The translations under genes and the position numbers were made by a program. From NCBI GenBank assembly GCA_963513935.1, contig OY740774.1:24385949-24449948 (forward strand): a DNA stretch of 64,000 nt, written 5' to 3'. Below the pieces are notes generated by a model, which was not told the origin of the DNA, made no database searches, and worked only from the letters and a program-made list of their open reading frames with translations. This DNA is from Aphrophora alni. Lineage: Eukaryota > Arthropoda > Insecta > Hemiptera > Aphrophoridae. This document shows, one piece after another, positions 38,379 to 50,300 of the stretch; position 1 is the first letter of the stretch, and every line of letters begins with the position of its first letter.

Positions 38379-41300
38379 GCAAAGATGTGTCTGAAATTAA
38401 AAGCATGATCACCAGAAGTAACTAGAACAAGAACTTTTAGGCACTGTAGCGTAGAACAGAAAAATCACTCTTCTGTTTTTGTTCCCCATGGTATGGCAGC
38501 CATAATATAATGTAGGTTATTTGTTTAAATGCTTATGTTTTGTTTGGTTTTAAATGGATAGGAGATAAACAAATTTAGTGATGTTGATAATTAAATCTGT
38601 TGACAGTAAACAAATTAAACACTTTAAACATAAATAAACGGTGCAAAAACATTGTACTAAGTGTCTTTACACATTCATCCTCAAAACTAAACAAAAATAA
38701 TATTTGATGGCATCTAAGCAAGAATTATATGTTAAGAGGAAAAAATGTAAATTTCCTCAATTCTTAGTTTTTCTTCTTGTATTTTTTATGTGAAATTAGT
38801 AAATTCAGAAGCATCCATTCTCCTGATAAATTTTTTTTAATCTTTTGAAAGATAGTTTGTTTATTTGTGTCGTAAACTAGTTCTAAGCATATTTAAACGA
38901 TGGCAGTCAAGGTTCAATTTTGTTTTTAACCTATTATTTCTGGAATATAATTTTCTTTTAGTTGCGATTTGGAACACTGTTATTTTTCACATTTCACCAA
39001 AATTGATAACTTTCGGGGGATGTACAAGATCTCAAAAATCGAGAGTTGTATCGAGGAAATATGCAATAATATCCTGATCTCGTTAGTGAGAACAGATTCA
39101 TTTCTAAGGTATACTCTTTTCGATTCGGTTAAAATATCCCGATTCATTTTTTGAGTATAGAGTTTTGTAAAATTTATATAGGTCCATTGTAAATATGTAA
39201 AACTCAGACATTCGTTGTTTATTACGTTAAATTGTGTTATAATAAGTTTAAGCTGAGGTAAAACTCGCTTCCTAAGCACAGATCTATCACAACCATCTAT
39301 AGGAAGATGCCCAAGTTGTAATAGAATGAATCAAATTAAACAAAAGAGCCTGAAGTTTTCCGAATGACGACATATCAAAAATTCAAGTTTCCGCTTCATT
39401 TCTAGAAATTTCGATACCAAATATTTCATTATATATGAATCCCAAAATAATTTTATGAAAATTAAAATTGTTTAGCATTAAAACCAGCTTTATATGAAAT
39501 TGATAATTTAATCTGTGGATTTATAAGCTTAAAACTTTATGTGGGCGTGACCAAGTATTTCTACTATGATTAATAAAAGAAGGGAAGTAATGTATAAGAT
39601 TTTAATACATAATGCACATTATCAAAATAACTATAATTCATTTTGGATATATTTAAGATAATAATAAATATTTAAAGATTACTTAAAACCAATAAATCAA
39701 CATTTTATGCTTTAGAATATTAATTTAAGTATTAGTTCTTTCATGAGAAACGTACTGGAATTTAAAATGGAGTTTGTAAAAAGAGCCTAGAAGTGGCAGT
39801 GCAAATTTTCATTTTTTTGAAAAAGATTTATAAAAAATAGTAATTTTATGCAAAAACCCTAACTTGTAAGACATAATTTTTTTCAGAAATATGCATAGAA
39901 TTTATCTGTGTTTGAAATTTTTTATCTGTTACGGTTTTTGGAGTAGGTGTGTTAGGAATCAAAAAATGAAATTTGACATTTAATTAAAAAATCTTTTTAA
40001 ACAAAAAAAAAATATATATATATATATATATATTTTCAAGATATACAAAACTTTGGAATGTAATTATGAATAAATGTTGATAATAAAAATTTATTTATAA
40101 AATGTTCATATGTAAAAAAAAAATTACAAAATGAGCTAAAATGTTAGACTTAATTTGAAGGAAATCACCAGAAATAGTAATGTTATTGAAAATACAACTT
40201 CTATATCATTTTTTCCGGAAAGGTGCGTAGAATTTACCTGTGTAATGAAAAAAATATATGTAAAAAATTAGTAGTTATAATGTGAGGAATCAAAAATTCT
40301 TACAATGACCGAAGCCAAAATTCCACATAAAAGGCGATATTTACTAAAGAACAAATTTTAAATTTCTTTTTCAGGTTATACAGGAGATTTGTAATATAAT
40401 TGTGGATAAAAGTTGGTTAAAAAAAAAAAATCAATTTATAAATATTTCATTAGCCAAAATTAATTTTTATGTATAAAGTGGAATTTTGCTAAAAATGTAT
40501 GCCTAATTTGACATAACTTTTGTACCTACCTTTGTACTAGATAAGCATGACAATAATATTCACTCAAAACAATAAACTCTACAAACAATAATACACATAT
40601 TATAACTTGTGTAAACAAATTATAATAAATAAATCACTGTACTTAACAAAATAAGTTCACAATAACAGAAATAAATCGAGCGACACATGGGACACTATTG
40701 ACAAGCACATTTTAGGACACAAAACAAGCCAATACAATGACAATTCCAAGTTTAGAAAACATCATCTAAAATGAGGTCTATGACTTAATGGTTGGTACCA
40801 TTATGAAAGATCTAAATTTCATCTTCCTAACAGTGTAAAGAATGATTACAAAATATCATTGTAAGTAATCTATATTTCATATTTCATAACCACACCGAAA
40901 AGAAAATGAGTCTGGTTCGGCTTGGTTACTACTTCGTAGAATGTAATAAATCTCAAAAACTATTAAAGATAGCTTAATTTAGAATACGTAGTTCGAAATA
41001 GAAAGAAAACTACTATAAAATATTGTCAACTTGTGGTATTTGGACAAGAAAATACCAAAATGGTTACCATTTTGAAATAATTATATAATCCTTGAGTACA
41101 CATTTTTCTATACAACGTTGTTGCATCAGGTGCATCGATCTTACAGAATATTAGTAAACTTTATCGAATTCTTGATTCTCTATCTTTCGTGAGAAGAATT
41201 TTGGTATACAGTACAACCTCGTTTATCCGGACTAATTGGGACCGGAAGTGATCCGGTTAATCAAAAATCCGGATAATCCAAAATTATAGAAAGATAAATA

Positions 41301-44300
41301 AAACAAAATATAAAATGATAACTTACCATTTATAAGTCATGAAAAAAACAATATTTACACAGTCATTCAATTTACACAATACACGAAATTACACAATGAC
41401 GAAAAACATTTTATTTACATACCTGAAATATTTACATATGCTTTTAATTTACACAGGGTTTAGTTGTTATTTACAAAAAGTCATTTATCTTCCTCTGTTT
41501 TAATTTGGTGTGACGTTTCAATGCGGCCCTGTCTATACGATTCAATGCGTCTAACTTTTGGGCCATTGTAAGCACATTACGTTTTCGTTTCGTCGCCATT
41601 TCCACGCACAAACGCTAACACACGAATATAAATAAATAGCAGCAACAACGCCCACCTCTAAATACTATGCCGATTCTCATTCTCGTCCTCGATACTCCCG
41701 ACTGGTGATGTGCCAACTGCCAAAAAAAAAAAAGAACGGGGGTTCCCAAAGCTGGCGGCACCGCTTTAAGATGTGACAAAATGTTCACATTTACTGATTT
41801 ACACCCTTGAGTCTTAGCAACCCGACAACAATAAAGTTGTAAAAATGACATGATGGTTTATGATGTGTTGTAAAAACATGCACCTGGTTTGTATTTATTT
41901 CACAGTTGTACATTTTCTTTAAGGACCGTTACAGGCTCGTCATTGTATTACACTTTCTAAAATATCAGGCATTCTTTATTTTTTTCCCGGTTTTTAAAAA
42001 AATTCCCTGATATTTCCAGAAAATTCAAATTCCCTGACTTTTCCCGATTTTCCCGGTCGCTAGACACCTTGAAATACTATTAACCGTATCCGATCAAAAA
42101 TGTAAAGAAACTAAACACGGCACAGCACGATATGGTAATGATGTATTCCGGTCGCTAGCACGTGATAGACTACCCGTTACCTGCCGGCATAGACAATAGA
42201 CAAGGTCACTGTCATGCCACATCGGGGTAGGGGGATGGTGACGCAAGGGTCATTGCTCCTCCACTTTCTCTTCCCAGTGCATCAACAACCCGCCCTAATA
42301 CCTCGAGGCGGCACTGTAGTGTTGAGGAAATCACGTTTTTATCAACATTAATGTAATAGCAGATATTTCTTGTTGAAACTCCATATTCAAGGATAAAATA
42401 AAGTAAAAGCTTAAAGTTTCAAAATATTAGAAATATTATTTAAAATATTATTCAAAATACAGTAATTATTAAAATATTTTGAAACTTTAAGCTTTTGCTT
42501 TATTTTATCCTTGATTAAATTTTTATTTTTTGTTCTGGATCGATCCGGATAATCCGGACATCCGGTTGAATGAGGTCCGGATAAACGAGGTAGTACTGTA
42601 CATGATTGAAACATTACCTTTACATTTCGATATTACATTGCCTTTACAATGAAAATATACATTTCGATAAAATAATATTTACTAGGATAGAAGTTGAATT
42701 AAAAAAAAAATGATATTTAGTGTGTAAAAACGTGTTAAAATTGTTGATTGTGTTTAATTTTTATATATTAAAAACAATAACATATAAAGAGATTTGGAAA
42801 GCACTGATCGAAAGAGGAAGATGTGATCTATAAAACAGTGTTATGGTAGATTTGTTTGACAGAAATATGGATTTGTGAAATTAGAGAAAGAAAGGCGCAA
42901 TATATGATTTACAACTGTGTAGTTATTTCTTTGCTCTTACACATCAAATGCCTTCCAACACTATTTTATTTATCACGATAGGACAATTCTAAGTGGGCAA
43001 AATATTGATTTGCAAAAGTGTCGATTTACTGTACTAATGAGTCTGTCTTTAACACTAGTGTTCATGAAGCACTTTGAAGGTTAAGTGCTTCTGAATTTGA
43101 ACACCAGGTTTCACCATGCATTCCAAGATATAATTTGAACACTAGGTGTAATTAATATATTTCAATTTGAACTCTGATATTATACTGTCTTTTTCATATA
43201 ATCAAAAAATAATACTTTATTTTTATTAGACAGCAGTAGTTACAATGTTTATTTTAAGTGTACTCTATAATGGTTTACTATCCTTTCTTGGCATTATTTA
43301 ATAAATTACTTAATTTATATTGCTTATAAAAGAAATTTACCAAATCAAATTATTCTCAGATTCTGAAGTTATAATAAATACGAGTATTTATTTCTTCGCC
43401 CTCTAGGTGATGTGTACAAATTACAAAACAAGTTTGAGGAAAAAGCAATAATAACTCATTCTTCCAATAAGCACTGTGAATTTCAAAAATTGAAACTACC
43501 TTTTTCAATAAACTATGTTTATTTGGAGCTTCCTGAATAATAATTACCTTTTCATTTATCATTGTTTTAGACTTTGTACACTGGTACCCTACGTTCTTTC
43601 GTTTCAAAAACGCTACTAACTTGTTGAAGTTGCTGATGTCTATATTTAATTTTATTGAATAGTACTTTTTAGCAATGATTATATACTCTATAAAGTGCTG
43701 GGTCTGCAATTTTTAGATTTATGATAAAAATAAGCTAGCATTACATTCTTCGAAATTTTACTAGTGCCCTTACCATTACGCCAAGATGTCAATTGTTCGT
43801 ACATTTTCTCGTATTTCCTTCTCAATTTTTCTGGCAAGAAATTAGCAGCAAAATCATCATCTTGAATAATTTCTGAAGAAGTAGTTTCGAAATCACTGTC
43901 ACTATCACCATCCATAATGTTTTAAAGTAACAAACTATCAAAGTGTCTCGTAATTTGAGAAATTAAGTTGACAGTAACAAAATTAATTGAAACTCACATT
44001 TTAAGAATGTAAAGGATGGTTTCATGATGTCTGTTGCCATGACAACAACTTATTATTTGTTTTAACACGTTAGCTGCCATGCCGACCCGATTGGGTCGGC
44101 ACAGCTCGTCTTGTTAGAAACATCGGCCGACCCGATCGGGTCGGCTGCGGGATTTTATAGGGCTTAAGTAAATCGATCCGTGACGTTTATCAGTGGTCTT
44201 TGGAAACTTTTTAAAGAGTTATAATATGAGAACACAATACTAAAAATGTTATTGAATGTTAATTTCATCAACACATTTTTTTTATTTCAGTTATATATCG

Positions 44301-47300
44301 TCTGCTAAAAGACGATATTTTACCGACCGATCGGGTCGGCACATTTTTTTTTTTTTTTTTTTAAGTTTTACATTATTTTTAGTGCTGAAATATGAATAAA
44401 ACTTGAATCTAATTGTAATGTTTTTGTTAGGAATGTAATAAATATAAAACCGTATATTGTCAGAATATTTTTTTAATTTGGCAACACGTTATAGGCCTAT
44501 GCCTATGCTAAAAAATACTTTCAAATGAAATGAAGTTATTTATTATAAAACTACCAGAGTTCACAAGGATCTTGCCTATTTATGTAAGTTCTTAAAACAA
44601 TCTTTGCAAAGAAATGGTTTCCCAGGACATGTTTCACAAAATGTAGTGATCTTCTTGAGGTTCTTAGTTGTTTTTCGGTCTCCAGTTCGTGAAACTCTTG
44701 CATAGCACACTTTACAATTCTTCCGGGCTCTCCTTTGGTTTTTACCCTCGCCTACAAATACCGCCGTTTCAGACAAGTGGTGATGTCCAACATGTTTTAC
44801 TGGCTCGATTTGTCCATTTTGCAACCCTAGTAGTGCGTACACAATCTTTTCCCTGAAGGTCGTAATGGAGTATAGATGCTTATTCTTACTCTGAGAGTTG
44901 ACCCCAGCTGCATCCTTGTAGGCGAGCCAGGCATTGACGACCGCTGTACCCAGCAGGAATTCTTCTGCGACTTTATGATACCATCGCATCGATTTTCTGA
45001 TGGCTGTGCTGTACGATGACATCTGGTCACTGACATCAATCCCCATCTTCGCCTTGTTGTATTCGACGATGACAATAGGTTTGAGAATGGGTTCGCCCTG
45101 CCTGGTTTTATTTCCTGTATCAACATAGTCAGGAGGATGTTTGGTTGACATCATTCTCACTTCCCTCTTATCAAACCATTTGGTGTAAACGATACCACTT
45201 GGGTATTCAAGACAGGTCATTTCACCCTTCGTTAATTCGTCAATGGTTTTTTTCTGAGGGAACCAAGCCCTGTTGCTGATTACACTTCCGACGAGGTGAG
45301 TGTTCCTTGCTAGAAGCATGTGGGCAAGATCGACGGAGGTGTAATAATTGTCAACATTCAGGGTATGCCCTTGGTCTAAATAATCTCTCATGAGGTCCAT
45401 TACCACTGATGCTGCTAATGTCAGGTTATCTTCAGTTCCTGTCCCAGCGCCCATGTAAACTTTCATCTTGTACGTGTAGCCAGTAGTGTCGCATATTTTA
45501 AATACCTTAATGCCGTACTTGTGCGTTTTATTTGGAAGATATTGGCGAAAAAGAAGTCTTCCTCTGAAAGGAATCATACTCTCGTCTATAACCACATCTT
45601 CGCCGGGAGTTTTGTTCATTTTGAAGGAGTTGTTCAGGATGTTGATCAGAGGAGATATTTTACCTAGTCGACCATCTAGCCCCATGTTCAAATTGTCGTT
45701 AAAATGCCAGAATCTCAAAAGCAATTGGAAGCTGTTTCTGATCATTACTTTACCAGCAACAACATTGTTATACAATAAGTTTTTTGACCAGTAGTCTGTC
45801 AGACGTGGCATTGGCACTAGCCCCATCCATAATAAAAGGCCAAGAAATTTTTCCATCTCATTTGGATTGGTAGGTCGCCACTTACGGAGTCTGCTACTAC
45901 GATTCAATCGCAGTGTACTTATAACCTGAGCAGCATTCCGATTAGTTTCATCTACCATCATTTGTATTAGATCATCTGTTAAAAATGCATTAAAATATTT
46001 TTCTGGTTTTGCATTTTGGGGCAGGCCAAAAGCAAACTTCGATGATCCGTCAAAAACAATGTTTTTCTGTTTGCCTTCAAACGGCTGCCATTTTTCAAGT
46101 TCATCTTTTTTCATTTTCAACTTTTCGATCTTATTTTTCAAACTTTTAAATTTTTCTCCTAAGTTAACAGCAAAATCTTCTCTTTCGACATTTACAATAT
46201 TTACATCATCACTTTCACTAGCTACAGTCATATTTTCACTAAAAGAATCAATCATTTCATCCGTACCATCAATACTTTCTATAAAACCAACCTCATTGTC
46301 ATCGATGTCACTGCCTGACTCTGAATCATCACTAGGGAGGAAGTCCGGGTCATCGTCTGTTTCGTCCATCTCACTGTTTACATTACTGCCCCAACCATCA
46401 TCACTTACACCATCCATAATCGGGTCAAATTCACTAGAAGGAGCTTCGATTGCTCTTATTATATCATCACTGCCTAGATTATCACTCATATTGAACTAAT
46501 TGAACGAACCAAACTTCGACAAAAAACACAACACGAACAACAGCTCGAGGTAGACTGCGTGGCGCCAACTGATAATAGAAGCAAGTAAACAAACTCACTT
46601 TGACACAAAGGCGAGAAACGGATAGCGGGATACCCAAGAGCCTTTGCGTGGGAACAGCTGACGTGCTGCCAACCTCTAAAACGAAATATACGCCAGTATG
46701 AACGTGCGACCAATCGGGTCGGCAAATTTTTTTGTCAATCAATATTCGTTGAAAAAAATCTCGGCCGACCCGATAGGTAACAAATTTTTAAACAATTAAT
46801 TTTAACAATTTAAAGTATACTGTATTAGTATATTATAAACACAATTGAAGTAAAAATATCAAAAAATAATTAACAGTAAAAGTTGGCATTACGCCGAAAA
46901 TTCGAAAATAGGCGCTGGCAGCTAACGTGTTAATAAAACAGGTTGAATTGTCAGCCCTAGGACTGCAAAGTAAACTAATGCTTTTCTTATAGATTCTTCC
47001 CACCCTATTATTAATTTCAATACAATATTCTGCCAATCCTAGCATTTTCTTATTATTTAAATTTCACATTTTAAAGAATATAAAGAGTAGAGAAAATTTT
47101 CACAAATATAAATAATAAGAATTTGGTAGGATTGGCAGAAGATTGTTCTTATATTAATTATAAAGATCCTAGCAGATATAATTCTTATAATAATTTTAAT
47201 TAATCACCAACTATTTTTCCCCCTTCTCTTTTTCCCCCCTTCCTTTATAACAGCACAAATCACATCAATAACTTATGCAACAGGTTAGGATAGTTAGCCT

Positions 47301-50300
47301 AAATTAACCAATAACAACATAACCTAAGTCAAATGAAAAATAGATGATTTGGATAATTAAGCATAGAAGACAACGATCTACATTCATAAGTATTAATAGC
47401 AGACATTTATATACAACCTATTATTAATATACCACCCATATTCATTCAATTGCAAAACAAATCATTCCTAAAGCAGACGTAAGATAGGCTTATCTCTAAA
47501 TTGTAAACATTCGAAATTTAGACGCTGACACACAAATTAACCACACCACTACACAACCATAACATCACATATCTTTATTTAAAATCATTTCATAAGATCC
47601 CAAACTTTATTTAAAAGCAAATCACTACCGTACTTATAAGGAACAGTGAACTTGTAATGTTAAACACGAAAACGGCCTACGGCCATTCTCCAAAATATAT
47701 GTAACCATATTTCGAAGTACTAAATAGAATGATCAGACTGTAAATTACTCTAAGATACCACTACTTATAAATTATTTGTATGCAAAAACATCTGTTAGTT
47801 TTAATTGCAAACATTGTAAAATATTGAGGAGGAAGAGATGAGTTAAAGTGTAAACACCGGCATTATGCCGGCTGATGTAGTCAACCTTGTACTAAGATAG
47901 ATCAGCTGATATGTATGTACACGGTCTAAATCACCCTTAAATTAGTTAAATAATGTGTAATTAATAAACAAATTGATACAAAACAACAAATACGAATGCA
48001 AGAAATGATTATTACAACCCCAAATTGCCAATGGTCAGAAAAGAAGAAGAAAAAAAAGGTACTATATGGTGCCGCGGAAGAACTCCAACCGTTTCAACAA
48101 ACGATCTAACTGAAAATAGAAAAATGCAGATCCGCAACAAAACGAGGCGCCATGGTTTGAAGAAATCTTACAGTAGCATTGTAGAGATCAGACAGTACAG
48201 AAGCCAAATTAAACATCCAAAGTTTTCTTTTATAATATGTGTCTAAATGAGTGATTAGACTCAGTGTGAACTGTACAGAGCATGGTATACTCTGTTAATT
48301 AACTTTTCTAAACATTTGCCAAATTCAAAGGCCTGTATTTACTTCAAAACTATCAATTCAACATTTCTTGTATACTGATGAACTTTAATTAATTTTTTTT
48401 TTTAGAATTTTAATCATTCCCATTTACAATTTATTTATGCGTTATACTTGTACAGTATAACACAACCATGCCAGCCGAGTGCCTACCCTGAGATCTAGCC
48501 TAATTAATATTGTATTATTTGAGTCCAAGTGTTCTGCTAAATTGAGCTAAGCCTAGAGGTCTAAACTACAAACTTTATTGCAAATTTCATGAACTCTAAG
48601 AGAGAGTTAAATCTTAACAAATTGTTATCCAATATTGTATGTTAAGTTCTAATAAAATTAATGTTATTATGTTAATATAACATCATATTTATTATTTATT
48701 AATGTCTGAACCTAGAAAATAAGAAACTGAATTTAGCCTTTTTTTAATAACATCGATATTCCAAATTAACCAATTAGCTTGAATTGAGTAGAGCCAAGAG
48801 GTAATTCTGTTTCATTTAGAAAGTTAATCAAAATTTAAGAAGTTGTTCAGAAAATAACTTGAAAGAATATATTATTTTATAATATATTATATTACATTAT
48901 AGTAAAGAAATATTATTATTATTATACCTTTTCCTTCTTTTTTTTCTGGAAGAAATCTCTTCATTTTCTTAAATTACTTGATTTAAGATAAGTAAAATTA
49001 TTTTACCATGAACAGTATTTGTGATGGTTCATTGTACAAAGTCCAACTTAAATTGAAATCATAGTCATATCTAACTTTGTTCACTTGTTTCCTTGCTTGT
49101 GGATTGACTGAAAGCAATTTTAATTACAGTAAATGAAATGCAATCATTATTATTCAGTAGAATTATTTTAACCTAACTATGTTTAATGTAACATAATGAA
49201 TTCTCATTTTTGGACACCTAGAAGCATTGGATCTCACCACTATTTTTTCTATTAGGTTAAAAGAAGAGCAAAACCCGTTGGTCCTAAAGAAAAACCTGCA
49301 GAAATATCATTAGTCCCCGCTCCAGTCATTGTAAACAGAACCCCTGAAACTGAGGAGAGAGAAGAGTTAGATTTTCAATTTGATGAAGAGTTAGATGTTC
49401 CCACAGGACGGATCAATACTTTTACAGATTGGTAAGGATAATATTAAGGATTTTTTCTTAATAGAAATATATTTTATTGGCCATGCATAAAATTTATATT
49501 CTAGGGATCTTTTGAGTGTTATAATTTTATGCAGTGTTATATAGTTTCCATAGTATGACATAAAGTGTCATACAACAGTTTTTAACACATTGAAGCCTAA
49601 GCCCGAGTATAGGTCGGGCAGTCGCGCCTACGCTCGTCGCTGAACCCCGAGTCCACATCGATCCGCGCTAAATAATTCTATACAATCTCGATGTCGGCAT
49701 ATAATTGGGTTTCGGCACTTTTGTATAGCTAATTGGTTATTTTTATCTTTGTATGTCTTTGATTTTCGAATAGTCTGTGCTGTTGATTTGGACTAAATAA
49801 AAATATTACGAAGCTGGGCTCGCCGCCGAACCCCGAGTATACATCAGGCCGTGCTAAATAATTCTATACGATCGCGATATCAGCATATAATCGGCCAAGG
49901 TGGTGTAAATAATTCAATTAGTGACATTTTGAGAGAAAATTTGAGATAACTGATTTTTGATTCTGATTCTGAGGGCGAAATCGATGAAAATAACGATCCA
50001 GAATTTTTAGTGACAATCTTAGGCCTATTAGTGCTGTGTAGCTTTTTTGTTAGTGTGTGTATTTTACCCTTTTTCAAGACTACGGAGTGTTTACTGTAAG
50101 CAAAATATGTATTTACATGTATATATATTAAAAAAGGTAATTTCTTTGGGTTTAAAATCATATATAATAAATATAACAAATACCACAATTTTTTTAAAAC
50201 ATGTCCAAAACCCCCGGGCACAATAGGAAAGCAGCTCATTAGAGAGTTAGGCTTCAATTTGTTAAAAACAATGGACTGTTTGAAATTTGCCACTATCAGA

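Larger units (their letters stand above)
41209..42598 (-). mobile_element. Tigger-like deletion derivative
   Basis: A 1390-bp element with 25-bp inverted ends starting CAGTACAACCTCGTTTATCC (two mismatches between ends), flanked by TA on both sides. The left third carries a 42-codon remnant of a Tigger/jerky transposase. The middle contains a TTCCCTGACTTTTCCCG-type repeat (about 41980-42060) and a 42-bp hairpin near the right end. It interrupts the old repeat of 39781-43080. Confidence 0.85.
44066..46929 (-). mobile_element. PiggyBac-family transposon, structurally intact
   Basis: A 2864-bp element with perfect 13-bp inverted ends (CACGTTAGCTGCC) and exact TTAA duplications at 44062-44065 and 46930-46933. 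One uninterrupted transposase gene lies on the - strand. Several copies of a GC-rich palindrome containing CCGACCCGAT lie near both ends. Intact ends plus an intact gene suggest a potentially active, recent insertion. Confidence 0.95.

Noticed and set aside
38865..39279. Overlapping frames of 61-99 codons on both strands
   Set aside because: No recognisable protein, no splice context linking them to LARP1, and AT-rich composition like the rest of the intron.
46059..46499. 146-codon frame on the + strand
   Set aside because: Ser-rich mirror of the acidic N-terminus of the piggyBac transposase on the opposite strand.
46482..46742. Two frames of 79-86 codons upstream of the piggyBac transposase
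   Set aside because: They lie in the element's 5' end and have no recognisable domain; probably chance frames in GC-richer DNA.
49880..50293. 137-codon frame on the - strand
   Set aside because: Lies mostly inside the piggyBac MITE and runs past its end; the opposite strand gives the better match to a transposase N-terminus.
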